From: Planomicrobium sp. CPCC 101079
Lineage (GTDB): Bacteria; Bacillota; Bacilli; Bacillales_A; Planococcaceae
DNA length: 64,000 nt
Assembly: GCF_007859275.1 (NCBI RefSeq)
Contig: NZ_VOHC01000032.1
Span: 1 to 64,000 of the forward strand
Direction of reading: 5' to 3'
The position numbers were made by a program, and so were the translations under genes. This document shows positions 46,398-58,437 of this stretch, in pieces. Position 1 is the stretch's first letter. Every line of letters begins with the position of its first letter. Below the pieces are notes generated by a model. It worked only from the letters and a program-made list of their open reading frames with translations. It was not told the DNA's origin and searched no databases.

Positions 46398-47456
46398 TTA
46401 AACAAACTGCTTGCTAATTGTGGCATCCAATTTTGGGATATGGTCTTTCACCGCTTGAATGGCCTCTTCTATATTTTGGACCTTTAAAATCTTTTTCTGC
46501 GTTTCCGGATACTGGAGACCCGTGTGTTGATAGCGGGAATCATAATAATACTCCAACAGCAGATTGACCGCATCAGAATATTCCTCAGTTTCCAAGTTCG
46601 CTTCTATTTGAACCGCCACTTCTTGCGGCATCCGCGATTTGATCCGGAGAAAGGCTTCCATAAATTCCTGTTGGTGCTGCTCAGGCTGGTAGTCTTCCAG
46701 AATTTCTTTGATTCGTTCTTCCATAGGCATATCGATGATCAGCTGCAGGCTGCGTGATTTCCATTCGCTGAGCCAAGGAGGAATCCCTGCTTTGCCGATC
46801 CGGTTGCCTTCTGCTTCAAAAAGTACGTAAGGCGAATTTTGCAGCTCCCGCATTTTATGGACAAGCAATGAATCAAACACTTTTTGGTTGTGGGGCTCTG
46901 CGCCGATATGGCCGAATATCGATCCTTTGTGGTTGGCCATAGCCTCCAGGTCCATAACCGGATAACCTTCTTTTTGCAGCACCTTCAAGATTCTCGTTTT
47001 GCCGGTTCCGGTCAATCCGTTCAACACAAAGGCTTCCACTGAAACTTCCGGCTGTTCCAATTGGTTGACTACCCATTTGCGGTATTCACGGATTCCCCCT
47101 TCCAGCCTGTTCACATGGATATCCATCAAAGACAGGAGTGTTGCGGTCGTTCTGCTGCGCATTCCCCCACGCCAGCAAAATACCGTTTTGTTGCCGCTGA
47201 CCTTATTAAATTCCCGGACAAATTCCGGAAGCTTGGCAGAAATAATTTCAAGCCCGCGTTCTTTGGCAGCATCCACGTTCACTTGTTTATACAATGTCCC
47301 GATTTCTGCCCGTTCCGCGTCATCGAAAAATGGAATATTGACGCTTCCCGGAATCGTGAAATTTTTGTATTCGGACGGCGACCGGACATCGATCAATACC
47401 ATTTCTTCTTTTTCAATCGTTGGAATTAAATCTTCTATTCGAATATTGCTATACAT
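46398..47456 (-). CDS. mnmH: tRNA 2-selenouridine/geranyl-2-thiouridine synthase
   Basis: About 352 residues: N-terminal rhodanese domain with the active cysteine in FCWRGGMRSR (Cys94), followed by a P-loop domain with GLTGTGKT (147-154). MnmH/SelU/YbbB replaces sulfur by selenium in the wobble 2-thiouridine of tRNAs through a geranylated intermediate. ATG 47456 stands behind TTTGGAGGA; the 61-residue extension to 47639 is not coding in style and is rejected. No selD is in the window, so the selenium branch depends on genes elsewhere. Confidence 0.92.
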   Translation of the reverse strand: MYSNIRIEDLIPTIEKEEMVLIDVRSPSEYKNFTIPGSVNIPFFDDAERAEIGTLYKQVNVDAAKERGLEIISAKLPEFVREFNKVSGNKTVFCWRGGMRSRTTATLLSLMDIHVNRLEGGIREYRKWVVNQLEQPEVSVEAFVLNGLTGTGKTRILKVLQKEGYPVMDLEAMANHKGSIFGHIGAEPHNQKVFDSLLVHKMRELQNSPYVLFEAEGNRIGKAGIPPWLSEWKSRSLQLIIDMPMEERIKEILEDYQPEQHQQEFMEAFLRIKSRMPQEVAVQIEANLETEEYSDAVNLLLEYYYDSRYQHTGLQYPETQKKILKVQNIEEAIQAVKDHIPKLDATISKQFV

Positions 47457-47679
47457 AATTTTTCCTCCAAAGCGTACACATTTTTCCTTTATCCCAAGTA
47501 TACACCCACTAAAGGGACCAATGGTTTTAAATGCTTGCCTTTCAATGCCCAAGCTTTTGGCATCCAAGGAATTCCCGCTTATTTTGCTGATAATTCTACT
47601 CCTATTTAGGAAAATATAATCGTGTGATCCAAAGAACACAGGATTATAATCGAAGAAAATTCAATAGGAGGAGCTCCAT

Positions 47680-48705
47680 ATGGGGACATCGATTGCAAAG
47701 AAGAAAGTTAAGCCTTTATGGAAGAAGATTCTTTTTTCGTTCGTTGCTTTAATCGTTCTCCTAGTAATTTCAGGAATTGCATTTGAAGCGGTAGCCAGCC
47801 ACCAAGGAGCCAAAAAGTATCCGCCTGAAGGGAAAATGGTTGATGTCGGCGATTTCAAATTGCACCTTCAACAGCAAGGAAATGGAAAGCCTGTTATCTT
47901 GTTAGAAACCGGCAGTGGATTAGCAAGCAAAAGCTGGAAGGATTTGCCGAAGAGGTTAGCTGAATATGGCACTGTCGTCACTTATGACCGTGCGGGCTAT
48001 GCCTGGAGTGAAGAGGCGACCACCGAACGGACAGGCAGCAATATTGTCCGTGAACTGTACACCGCTTTAAAGAAGGAAAAAATTGAAGGCCCTTATATCT
48101 TGGTGGGCCATTCGCTTGGAGGGATGTACTCCCGCCTGTTTGCCCAAACCTATCCAGAAGAAGTCGGAGGCATCGTGCTGCTTGATGCAAGACCAGAAAA
48201 CTTCTCTAAAGAAACCACTCCTTTTTTCGAAGAGGCTGGCCTTGATCCCGCTTCAGTAAATATGCCATCTGCCAATACATTAACTTTATTAAAGCGGCTT
48301 GGGGTTATCCGCTTGATGGAGAATTCCGTTTTACCCAACCTTCCTGAAAACGAGCAGGACAGAGCGATGAACATCGAAATGCAGCCTAAGTTTTTCCAGG
48401 CTCAAGAACAGGAATTGAAAAACCTCACTGACCTAGAGGACAGCATCCGGGACCAAACTTTGGGAGGCCTTCCTTTAACCATTATCACCCACGGAATTCC
48501 AACAGATGCCACCGCTGTGGGAATATCAGCGGAAAACAGCAGAGAAATGGAAAAAACGTGGCAGGAGCAGCAAAAGCAACTCCTTGCACTTTCTACTGAC
48601 AGCAAGCTGATCGTCGCTAAGAACAGCGGGCACTTCGTGATGGAGGATGAGCCGGAGCTGGTTTTCGGCGCTATCAAAGAACGGATCGAACAGGCAAAAC
48701 CCTGA
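47680..48705 (+). CDS. Membrane-anchored alpha/beta hydrolase
   Basis: 341 residues. N-terminal helix (about 16-37) after a basic stretch, so an N-in membrane anchor or uncleaved signal; the hydrolase domain faces outward. Nucleophile elbow LVGHSLGGMYS (Ser145), TYDRAGYAWSEE, acid candidate in VLLDARPE and the late catalytic His in KNSGHFVMEDEPELV. ATG follows ATAGGAGGAG. Substrate unknown; esterase or epoxide-hydrolase-like. Single gene. Confidence 0.82.
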   Translation: MGTSIAKKKVKPLWKKILFSFVALIVLLVISGIAFEAVASHQGAKKYPPEGKMVDVGDFKLHLQQQGNGKPVILLETGSGLASKSWKDLPKRLAEYGTVVTYDRAGYAWSEEATTERTGSNIVRELYTALKKEKIEGPYILVGHSLGGMYSRLFAQTYPEEVGGIVLLDARPENFSKETTPFFEEAGLDPASVNMPSANTLTLLKRLGVIRLMENSVLPNLPENEQDRAMNIEMQPKFFQAQEQELKNLTDLEDSIRDQTLGGLPLTIITHGIPTDATAVGISAENSREMEKTWQEQQKQLLALSTDSKLIVAKNSGHFVMEDEPELVFGAIKERIEQAKP

Positions 48706-48717
48706 TGCTAAGTTCAA

Positions 48718-48760
48718 GACCAGAAAGAGAGCAAAGTTAACCTTTGCTCTCTTTCTGGTC
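48718..48760. terminator. Perfect 19-bp inverted repeat (bidirectional terminator)
   Basis: GACCAGAAAGAGAGCAAAG (48718-48736) and its exact complement (48742-48760) around TTAAC, between the convergent hydrolase and OmdA-type genes. T runs are short, but the stem is the longest perfect one among the hairpins noted here. Confidence 0.75.
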
Positions 48761-48830
48761 TTAGATAAGCCGCAAGTCCCCCCATCTTATGACAGCTCAT
48801 CACTACAACATCAAAATCTTTTTGTTTGTT

Positions 48831-49499
48831 TTATTTATTTCTTTGATAAGAATCTCGGCTCTTGTAACCGGCGCCTAAGATTTTCCGCATTTCCTCACGC
48901 CGTTTTGTTTTCGTGGCTTCTTGTTTTGCGCTATAGACATATCTCGCCCAGTCTTTTTTGTAGCCTGGCGTAAGCGATTGATAAATCGCTAATAATTTAG
49001 GTGTTTGCCGCAAATCATTTTCCACTTCTGAAATCAGTTCAATATAATCATCCACACATTGGCTCGCCGCTGTCGAAAGTTTATGGCGGTTTTTTGAGTC
49101 TTCCTTTAAGCCCACTACCGTGAAAATATCATCCAATCCGACCATCCGGGCAAACTTGATATCGCTTGTTCCAATATAGCCATCTTCACCGGCACCTAAT
49201 CCAGCCAATAACTCATCCCGATGAATGAAAGCCGGATAGACCTTATTGCCTTTCTTCGGATACGCCAAGAACAGATAACCACCTTTGGATAGGGCATTGT
49301 TTTCAATGACCTTATTTACCACCTCTTTTAAAGAATCCATATCAAGAACAAAAGAAAAGATCACATCATAAGGCACAGTGGCAATTGCTGTATCAAAATC
49401 CGAAAGCTGGGACAAATAGTCCGCTCCTTCCGGTAAATTAAGCACCGCCACTTTTTCGTATTTGTGTAAGTTGAGTTTTTCCACTATTGTTTTTTCCAT
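48831..49499 (-). CDS. OmdA/YdeI domain protein
   Basis: 222 residues. The C-terminal part (about 150-215) with ENDLRQTPKLLAIYQSLTPGYKKDWARYV, SAKQEATKTKRREEM matches the OmdA (YdeI, bacteriocin-protection/OmpD-associated) domain. The N-terminal 140 residues look like a DUF3052-type Rossmann fold (KVAVLNLPEGADYL, YDVIFSFVLDMDSL, GGYLFLAYPKKG) common in Gram-positive fusions. Function unknown. No signal peptide. ATG after AAAGGGGA. Confidence 0.78.
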   Translation of the reverse strand: MEKTIVEKLNLHKYEKVAVLNLPEGADYLSQLSDFDTAIATVPYDVIFSFVLDMDSLKEVVNKVIENNALSKGGYLFLAYPKKGNKVYPAFIHRDELLAGLGAGEDGYIGTSDIKFARMVGLDDIFTVVGLKEDSKNRHKLSTAASQCVDDYIELISEVENDLRQTPKLLAIYQSLTPGYKKDWARYVYSAKQEATKTKRREEMRKILGAGYKSRDSYQRNK

Positions 49500-49671
49500 T
49501 GTTATCCCCTTTGTTTTTCTTTAGTGTACCTTGCCCAAACGATCTTTGACTCTAAGTCCATGATAAACTTCTGATAGCTAAAGCGGATGAAAATTTGCCA
49601 AAGCACTGGCTGTCTCTTATGATAAGCTAACACCGCAAATTATAAATCCTAACTTAAAGGGTGAACAACGA

Positions 49672-49908
49672 ATGAAACGTTTAATCGGCATCTTCATCAT
49701 CGCCCAAGCCGTGTTTGTCGGCATCCTCTGTTATCAGCTTCAGTTATTGGGAGATTCCATCTTGCAAGCAGCCTCTTTTGGATTTTTGGAAGTGGAAGAA
49801 GCAGGCGGGTTCGGCAACTTGCCCACTATTTCCCTCGTTTTATTGGCAGCAATGGCTTTGATCGGACTGTATTTAATGTTCTCCAAAAATGAAACTCCAA
49901 AGCAATAA
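49672..49908 (+). CDS. Small two-helix membrane protein
   Basis: 78 residues: helix about 3-22 (LIGIFIIAQAVFVGILCYQ), an amphipathic middle (GDSILQAASFGFLEVEEAG) and helix about 51-70 (ISLVLLAAMALIGLYLMF), then a short polar tail. The ATG is preceded by AAAGGGTG. Closed by its own terminator. No family recognised. Confidence 0.7.
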   Translation: MKRLIGIFIIAQAVFVGILCYQLQLLGDSILQAASFGFLEVEEAGGFGNLPTISLVLLAAMALIGLYLMFSKNETPKQ

Positions 49909-49925
49909 ACCCCACCCAATATAAA

Positions 49926-49966
49926 AAAGGCGATTGAAAATGGACTTTTCAATCGCCTTCTTTATT
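49926..49966 (+). terminator. Rho-independent terminator
   Basis: AAGGCGATTGAAAA (49927-49940) and TTTTCAATCGCCTT (49946-49959), then CTTTATTT; 19 bp after the small gene. Confidence 0.85.
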
Positions 49967-50027
49967 TCTAAATTGTCTTCTCTGTCTTGTAAGCGAGTTC
50001 CCAAAATTCTATTTCATGGAGTGCCAG

Positions 50028-52490
<2,463 letters not shown>

Positions 52491-52536
52491 TCACTTCCTT
52501 CATTTTTATGGCCAAGCATAGCGTGCAACACCTAAA

Positions 52537-52550
52537 AGTAAGCGCTCCCA
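52537..52550 (-). promoter_or_regulatory. cre-like site upstream of ganB
   Basis: On the minus strand TGGGAGCGCTTACT differs from the cre consensus TGWAARCGYTWNCW at two positions. It lies 53 bp before the ganB start, between the terminator of ganA and the gene, and suggests that ganB has its own catabolite-controlled promoter. Confidence 0.45.
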
Positions 52551-52562
52551 ATATATTTCAAA

Positions 52563-52611
52563 TAAAACGCCCACTCTATTTGTTGATTTATATAGAGTGG
52601 GCATTTTTTGT
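52563..52611 (-). terminator. Terminator after ganA
   Basis: GCCCACTCTAT (52569-52579) and ATAGAGTGGGC (52592-52602), followed on the minus strand by GTTTTATTT. It separates ganSPQA from ganB. Confidence 0.85.
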
Positions 52612-52615
52612 TAAA

Positions 52616-54682
52616 TCAATCGTTTTTCGCTTTCGCGACGATTCTTACTTCGTATTTTTCTAGTGTTAAATCTCCAGTTAGTTCTTCTTCGGTGACCAAA
52701 TCTTTAACAGTCGCACCAAATGAGACAGTCTGCTGTTGTTCCGTAAAGTTCATCACGAAAACATATTCATTTTCTTGGTCTTCCCTAACCTGAATGGATA
52801 CACCTTCACTATGTTTTACAGAATGAGCCGGCTCAATGGCCAATTCTTCAATCAATTTCCCATAAAAATCTTGATGGAAGTCGGCTTCTAGACGCGCTCC
52901 GATATAATAGGATTTTCCTTCGCCATATTGTTTGCTTGTCAGGGCTGGTGTATCAGCATAAAAGTCGGTTTGGTATTGGCCTTCCACCACTGCTGAATGG
53001 ACGTCCAGCACCGTTGCGTAATCTTTCAACTCGTATGTTTTATTTCCATAAAGGACGGCATTTCTGTCTTTCGGATACAGCGTATCGGTTTCCTGCGGGT
53101 TGATGCCAAAAAGTTCCTGCAAATCTTTATGCCAGCCGCCCAGATAAGTTAAATCATATTCGTTAACAATTCCGCTGATATAAGTCATCACTAACGTGCC
53201 GCCATTTGCAACAAACTCCTTTAACCGGCCAATCGTTTCTTCGCTGACTAAATAAAGCATCGGCACCACTAACAATTTGTACGACGAGAAATCTTGTTCT
53301 TTAGTAATCACATCGACTGGAATATCTTTATCCCAGAAAGCGCGGTAATGCTCTTGCAAAGTTTGCGGATAGCGCTTTGATTGCATGCCGTATCCTTGTG
53401 CATCGTTCAGTGCCCAGTTGTTTTCCCAATCGTAGAGGATGGCCACATCGGATGTACGGTTGGTTCCGACGACAGCGGATAATTTTTCTAAAGTCTCGCC
53501 TACTTTGGCGACTTCTTTGAACACGCGATTTTCAGAACTGTTGTCATGGTCGACCACTGCGCCGTGAAACTTCTCAGAAGAGCCGCGTGATTTCCGCCAC
53601 TGGAAATACAGCACACTGTCCGAGCCATGGGCCAGCATCTGCATAGAAGACAGCAAATGCATGCCCGGGCGTTTTGCTTTGTTGACGTCATGCCAGTTCA
53701 CGCCGCTTGGAGTCGATTCCATCAATAGGAATGGCTGCTGCTTTAAGCTGCGGTACAAGTCATTGATAAAGCCTACTTTGCTGGCTAAATCTGCCGTCGT
53801 CTCCCAATCATTGTGCCAAGCCGGGTACGCATCCCAGCTGATGACATCCAGGTGCTTCGCAAATTTGCTGTAATCCAAGCTTTGGAAAGGAATCAAGTCG
53901 TGGGTATCCGCCATGAAATTCGTCGTAATCGGAATTTCCGGTGTTAATTCTCTCAATGGAACAATTTCATTTTCATAGAAAGAAATAGTTTGATCTGTTA
54001 CAAATCTGCGCCAATCCAAGTTCAGCCCATGCACCATATTTTCCCCTATCGGAGAAGGCGATTCGATTTGCGACCAGTCATTGAATGTGTGGCTCCAAAA
54101 AGGCCCCCACCACGCATCGTTCAACGCTTTTAAGTCGTCGTTGTATTTATTCTTCAACCATTTCTTAAAAGCACTTTGGCATTTATCGCAATGGCATTCT
54201 CCACCGTATTCATTTGAAATATGCCACATCAATAACGCCGGATGATCACCGTATCTTTCAGCCAACAACCGGTTGATTTGTTCTGTTTTTTCACGGTACG
54301 CTTCTGATGTGAAACAATGATTATGCCTCATGCCATGCAATTGCTTTACACGGGAAGCATCGACACGCAGCACTTCCGGGTATTTTTGCGACAACCAGGC
54401 AGGGCGGGCACCGCTTGGTGTGGCCAGAATAATACGGCCGCCGATGCCATGGATATTAGCGAAAATCTCATCAAGCCACTCAAACTGGTAAACTCCCTCT
54501 TCCGGTTCAAGGGCACTCCATGCAAAAATCCCTACCGAGAAAGTATTGGTATGAGAAAGCCTCATCAATTTGATGTCATCAGCCAAAATATCCGGCTGGT
54601 CCAGCCATTGATCGGGATTATAATCTCCTCCATGAAGCATGAAGTTTGCTTTGGTTAAATAGGTTTTTTCATGTTTTGGCAT
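52616..54682 (-). CDS. ganA: Beta-galactosidase, GH42
   Basis: 688 residues, cytoplasmic (no signal peptide). Catalytic barrel (about 15-390) with acid/base Glu158 (WHISNEYGG) and nucleophile Glu322 (FLLMESTPSGVNW); Cys123 and the CHCDKC cluster (163-168) are the Zn-binding cysteines of GH42. Then the beta-galactosidase trimerisation domain (about 400-610) and a C-terminal beta domain. Hydrolyses galacto-oligosaccharides brought in by GanSPQ to galactose. ATG after AAAGGAGAC. Planococcus strains are known sources of cold-active GH42 enzymes of this length. Confidence 0.95.
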   Translation of the reverse strand: MPKHEKTYLTKANFMLHGGDYNPDQWLDQPDILADDIKLMRLSHTNTFSVGIFAWSALEPEEGVYQFEWLDEIFANIHGIGGRIILATPSGARPAWLSQKYPEVLRVDASRVKQLHGMRHNHCFTSEAYREKTEQINRLLAERYGDHPALLMWHISNEYGGECHCDKCQSAFKKWLKNKYNDDLKALNDAWWGPFWSHTFNDWSQIESPSPIGENMVHGLNLDWRRFVTDQTISFYENEIVPLRELTPEIPITTNFMADTHDLIPFQSLDYSKFAKHLDVISWDAYPAWHNDWETTADLASKVGFINDLYRSLKQQPFLLMESTPSGVNWHDVNKAKRPGMHLLSSMQMLAHGSDSVLYFQWRKSRGSSEKFHGAVVDHDNSSENRVFKEVAKVGETLEKLSAVVGTNRTSDVAILYDWENNWALNDAQGYGMQSKRYPQTLQEHYRAFWDKDIPVDVITKEQDFSSYKLLVVPMLYLVSEETIGRLKEFVANGGTLVMTYISGIVNEYDLTYLGGWHKDLQELFGINPQETDTLYPKDRNAVLYGNKTYELKDYATVLDVHSAVVEGQYQTDFYADTPALTSKQYGEGKSYYIGARLEADFHQDFYGKLIEELAIEPAHSVKHSEGVSIQVREDQENEYVFVMNFTEQQQTVSFGATVKDLVTEEELTGDLTLEKYEVRIVAKAKND

Positions 54683-54748
54683 AATTGTCTCCTTTAGATC
54701 TATTTATTGCTGTACGTTGGAGCTGGATAGTCGCTTTCGCTTTTCTTA

Positions 54749-55594
54749 TCAACCTTTCGTTCCGCCTGCTGTTAGCCCGGAAACAAAATGTTTTTGCAGC
54801 ATGATGAAAATCACCGCTATCGGGATACTGATAAGGATGGCTCCTGCGGCAAAAGTCGTAAAGCTCGCCCCCATTACATCGTTTACTAAATTGTATAAAC
54901 CAATCGGCAATGTGTAATATTCAGGTGACCTTAAAATGGTCGATGCCAAAATAAAGTCGCCAAGCGGCCCTGTAAAACCGGTCATAGCGATTACCGCAAT
55001 CATCGGTCTTGATAAAGGCATGATGATTTGCAGGAAAATCCGTGTATTGCTCGCGCCGTCTATCTTTGCGCTTTCGTCCAAATCCATTGGAATGGAATCC
55101 ATATAACCTTTCATCAAATATGTATTCAACGGAATTAAGCCGCCGATATACAGCAAAATCAACAGCCAATGGCTATTCATCATTCCCAGGATCTGAGCCA
55201 AAACAAAAAGAGCAATTAACGCAGAAAACTGTGGAATCATTTGCAGCAATAAAAATAATGTCAGTGCGTTCTTCCGGCCTTTAAAACGGAAGCGTGAAAA
55301 GGCATAAGCTGTAAAGGAAACACTTATGACCGTACCAATCATAGTAAAAACACTGATTTTTAGTGAGTTTAAATACCACTGGACATATTGCAGGCTTTCT
55401 TGTCCGGCAAACAATTCGCGGTAATGATCCAATGTCGGATTTTTAGGAATGATGGTCGTGCTGATCAAACTATTTCCGGGATTAAAGCTTGCCCCGACTG
55501 TCCATAGCAAAGGATAGATAATGAGAATCGCCATAAAAATTAAAATGGAATGAGAAATCAGGAGACGAAAGAACTTCGATTTATTCATTTTCAA
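54749..55594 (-). CDS. ganQ: Galacto-oligosaccharide ABC transporter permease (MalG-like)
   Basis: 281 residues with six helices and the EAA loop YMDSIPMDLDESAKIDGAS..RIFLQIIMPLSRP, as in MalG. Forms the membrane channel with GanP. Its ATG overlaps the ganP stop by 4 bp. The C-terminus HFVSGLTAGGTKG is the usual MalG ending. Substrate assignment rests on position between ganP and ganA. Confidence 0.93.
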   Translation of the reverse strand: MKMNKSKFFRLLISHSILIFMAILIIYPLLWTVGASFNPGNSLISTTIIPKNPTLDHYRELFAGQESLQYVQWYLNSLKISVFTMIGTVISVSFTAYAFSRFRFKGRKNALTLFLLLQMIPQFSALIALFVLAQILGMMNSHWLLILLYIGGLIPLNTYLMKGYMDSIPMDLDESAKIDGASNTRIFLQIIMPLSRPMIAVIAMTGFTGPLGDFILASTILRSPEYYTLPIGLYNLVNDVMGASFTTFAAGAILISIPIAVIFIMLQKHFVSGLTAGGTKG

Positions 55595-56856
55595 GCCCCC
55601 TCTTTAAAAGCGCTGGTTCGTCTGAATTGCCATAATGCAATCGCAATAACGAAGACCGATAGCAAAATGGTTAATGCTGCCGCCAATGAATATTGGCTGG
55701 ACTGCAGAGTCAATTTGTAAATCCAGGACACGAGGATATCGGTCCCTCCAGCAGTTGATCCAGGAACTGCAGGACCACCACCATTGAAAAGATAGATAAT
55801 ATTAAAATTATTAAAGTTAAAAGTGAATTGAGTAATGATAACTGGAGCCGTAGCAATCAGAATCATCGGCATTGTGATATTTCTGAACTTCGCAAATATC
55901 GACGCCCCATCAATTGTCGCCGCTTCATAAAGATCGTCAGGAATCGACTGCAGAACCCCTGTTGTAACCAGGAAAATAAATGGAAATCCTAACCAGCCCT
56001 GCATGAGGATCAGCGCTAACTTCGACCAGTTTTGGTCTGTCAGCCAAGGAATTGGATCTATTCCTAACATTGCTAGAATGTCATTATTAATAGCGCCAAA
56101 GCTGTCGTTAAATAAACCTGCAAAGATTAAGATCGTTACAAATCCCGGCACAGCCCATGGCAATACGAGAACCGTACGATAAAATTTCTTGAAACGCATG
56201 TCTTTCTGGTTCACAAGAACAGCCATGAAAATCCCCAGACTAACTTGAAGTGTAGAAGCCACAAGTGTCCAAATAATGGTCCAGCCTAATACACTAAAAA
56301 AAGTTGACCGCCAAATATCAACAGTAAAAATTTTTGCAAACGTATCAAGTCCGACCCAATCCGCTAAATTGGCGGGTGGAGAATGATACAAATCATAGTT
56401 TGTGAAAGCCAAGGCAAAACTAAAGAGGATCGGGAAGATAACAGCAAAAATTAAAATGAACAAAGAGGGTCCGCTGATCAGGTACGGGTATCCTTGCGAA
56501 ATTAAATTTTGGTAATCCGCCTTAAGGGAACTAAGCTGCCTCTTTTCATCACGCAATTTCCCGTTTTTATATGCATCTTTTAAATTCAGGTAATAAAAGC
56601 CCAGGCCGAAAGCTGTCACAATAACCGCAATAAGGCCCTCAGCTAAAAGGAAAATCGAATTGTCTCTCGGCACTTCCGTTCCGAGTGTGAAAAGCCCCCA
56701 AAATCCCATGTTTAAGAGATCTCCAAATACTGCAAAAAAGGAAATTCCAATTCCAAGGAACAAAAGGCCTTTGATCCACTGTTTGTTATAGAATTGGCCA
56801 AGTCCAGGTATAACGGATAATAGTAAGGCTATTTTACGATGTTGCATCATTTCCAC
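55591..56856 (-). CDS. ganP: Galacto-oligosaccharide ABC transporter permease (MalF-like)
   Basis: 421 residues with about eight helices. The N-terminal 110 residues hold the extra helices and linker of Gram-positive MalF/GanP types; the core has the EAA loop LQSIPDDLYEAATIDGAS..AKFRNITMPMI. Its partner GanQ is translationally coupled (4-bp overlap). No ATPase gene is in the operon, so a shared ATPase such as MsmX must energise it, as is known for B. subtilis GanSPQ. Confidence 0.93.
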   Translation of the reverse strand: MEMMQHRKIALLLSVIPGLGQFYNKQWIKGLLFLGIGISFFAVFGDLLNMGFWGLFTLGTEVPRDNSIFLLAEGLIAVIVTAFGLGFYYLNLKDAYKNGKLRDEKRQLSSLKADYQNLISQGYPYLISGPSLFILIFAVIFPILFSFALAFTNYDLYHSPPANLADWVGLDTFAKIFTVDIWRSTFFSVLGWTIIWTLVASTLQVSLGIFMAVLVNQKDMRFKKFYRTVLVLPWAVPGFVTILIFAGLFNDSFGAINNDILAMLGIDPIPWLTDQNWSKLALILMQGWLGFPFIFLVTTGVLQSIPDDLYEAATIDGASIFAKFRNITMPMILIATAPVIITQFTFNFNNFNIIYLFNGGGPAVPGSTAGGTDILVSWIYKLTLQSSQYSLAAALTILLSVFVIAIALWQFRRTSAFKEGA

Positions 56857-57013
56857 CTCTTTATATGTACGGACGGATAAAAGTTGCTGTTACAGCCCAG
56901 ATAAACATCCTTAGAATAAAGGTGCCAAACCTAATGAAAGGTTGACACCGTATTTTTCACTATTATTTATCCCGCAGTAAGACTCCATTTTAAAAATCAG
57001 AGTTCCACTAACG

Positions 57014-57042
57014 CTCGAGAGGGGCTTTAGCCCCCTTGAGTA
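57014..57042 (-). terminator. Intercistronic hairpin after ganS
   Basis: CTCGAGAGGGGC-TTTA-GCCCCCTTGAG, a GC-rich hairpin without a T run, 12 bp after the ganS stop. Likely stabilises the ganS mRNA or causes partial termination so that more binding protein is made. Confidence 0.65.
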
Positions 57043-57052
57043 AAATTTCTTT

Positions 57053-58333
57053 TTATTTGCTGCCGTGTGTTGCTTCGATTTGCCCTTTAATTGTTTCTAC
57101 AGCTTGATTTAATGCATCTTTTGGTTCTGCCTTGCCAGTTGCAATCGTCTGCAATGCTGCATCAGCAGGAGTCCAGACTTCGTTCATCGCCGGGATGTTT
57201 GGTGTTAGTTCAGCGAATACAGATTGTTCAGCTACCGCTTGTGCGACTTCACTTTCTGCTACAACAGGATCATTAGCCAAAGCTTCCACTGCTGGAACTT
57301 CTTTCGTCACTTCAAATCTTGCTCTGGAGTTTTCTTCATTTGCCAAGAAAACCAATAGTTCTTCAGCAAGTTCTGCATTTTTCGAGTATGAGCTCACATT
57401 GTAGCTTTTCACTCCGATGAAAGAACTCATATTTTCGCCGTTTTCCAATTCAGGCAATTTGGCTACGCCAAAGTTAACTCCTGCTTTTGTAAAAGGTTCA
57501 ATGTTCCATGGACCAGAAATGATTGCCGCAGCTTTGCCTTCTGTAAACAAGGATTCCAATACATTGATTCCTTGCTCCCCGATAATTCCTGCTGGGAATA
57601 AGCCTTCGCTGTAGAACTTCTGAATCTGATTTGCCCCTTCGATTGCCCCTTCATTGTTCAAGCCAATGTCAGCCGAATCGTAGTTTCCATCAGCGTCTTT
57701 ATTGAAGATATAGCCGCCATAACCGCTCATAACGCTTTGCGCATAATAGATTTGGTCAAATAACGCCAAGAAACCATATTGCTCACCTTTTGTTACTTCT
57801 TTGGAATACTCGTACCACTCATCAAGTGTAGCCGGCAGTTCTTCCTCAGAAACCAGGTCTTTGTTGTAATAAAGTATTGTGGACTCTACTGCTTTTGGCA
57901 GGCCGTAAATTTTGCCATCAACCATTTGCGATTGCATAGCTGCATCCGTGTAAATCGATTGGATATCTTCACCAACCGCAACTTCTTTAACTAAGCCTTC
58001 AACTACTGCTGTACCGATTTGGTCTCCAGCCATCGTTAAAAGATCTGGCCCTGTTCCAGCCGGTCCATCCAAACGAAGATCTTCGATTTGCTGGGCATAA
58101 GGCTTTTCAACCACTTTAACCGTTACATCCTTTTCTTCCTCAAATTTAGCGATAGCATCTTTAATGCCCTCAGATTTTTCGATATCTTCCCAAACGATCA
58201 ATTCACGCGTTTCGCTTTCAGGTGAAGCTGAACCACCCGCTTCTCCACTGCTTTCTTGAGGACCACATGCAACTAAAGACAAACTCAAAGCAAGTCCACT
58301 CATAAGACCTAGATATTTTTTGTAACTTTTCAC
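57053..58333 (-). CDS. ganS: Galacto-oligosaccharide-binding lipoprotein
   Basis: 426 residues of the SBP_bac_1 (MalE-like) family. Signal peptide ends LSLVACG, so Cys23 or so is lipidated. Typical stretches: LIVWEDIEKSEGIKDAIAKFEEE, GPDLLTMAGDQIG, YGLPKAVESTILYYNKDL and FTEGKAAAIISGPWNI. Captures galactan fragments outside and delivers them to GanPQ. The start is GTG 58333, 10 nt after GAAAGGG. A cre site and a probable GanR operator lie in the leader. First gene of the ganSPQA transcript. Confidence 0.93.
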   Translation of the reverse strand: MKSYKKYLGLMSGLALSLSLVACGPQESSGEAGGSASPESETRELIVWEDIEKSEGIKDAIAKFEEEKDVTVKVVEKPYAQQIEDLRLDGPAGTGPDLLTMAGDQIGTAVVEGLVKEVAVGEDIQSIYTDAAMQSQMVDGKIYGLPKAVESTILYYNKDLVSEEELPATLDEWYEYSKEVTKGEQYGFLALFDQIYYAQSVMSGYGGYIFNKDADGNYDSADIGLNNEGAIEGANQIQKFYSEGLFPAGIIGEQGINVLESLFTEGKAAAIISGPWNIEPFTKAGVNFGVAKLPELENGENMSSFIGVKSYNVSSYSKNAELAEELLVFLANEENSRARFEVTKEVPAVEALANDPVVAESEVAQAVAEQSVFAELTPNIPAMNEVWTPADAALQTIATGKAEPKDALNQAVETIKGQIEATHGSK

Positions 58334-58366
58334 TGATTTTCAACCCTTTCAAATTGCATATTTTTT

Positions 58367-58380
58367 TGTAAGCGTTTTCC
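58367..58380 (-). promoter_or_regulatory. cre site (CcpA operator) upstream of ganS
   Basis: TGTAAGCGTTTTCC (reverse GGAAAACGCTTACA) fits TGWAARCGYTWNCW except at the last base. It lies about 35 bp before the ganS start, downstream of the likely -10 (TTATAT), the position of a transcription roadblock. Confidence 0.8.
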
Positions 58381-58437
58381 TTAAAATAAATATAACACCC
58401 ACCAGAAAAATAGCAAGCAAATATTTTATTTATTTAA

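Noticed and set aside
47457-47639. 61-residue N-terminal extension of MnmH
   Set aside because: The ATG at 47456 has a strong ribosome site and matches the family's start; the extension is Cys/Ile-rich and lacks features.
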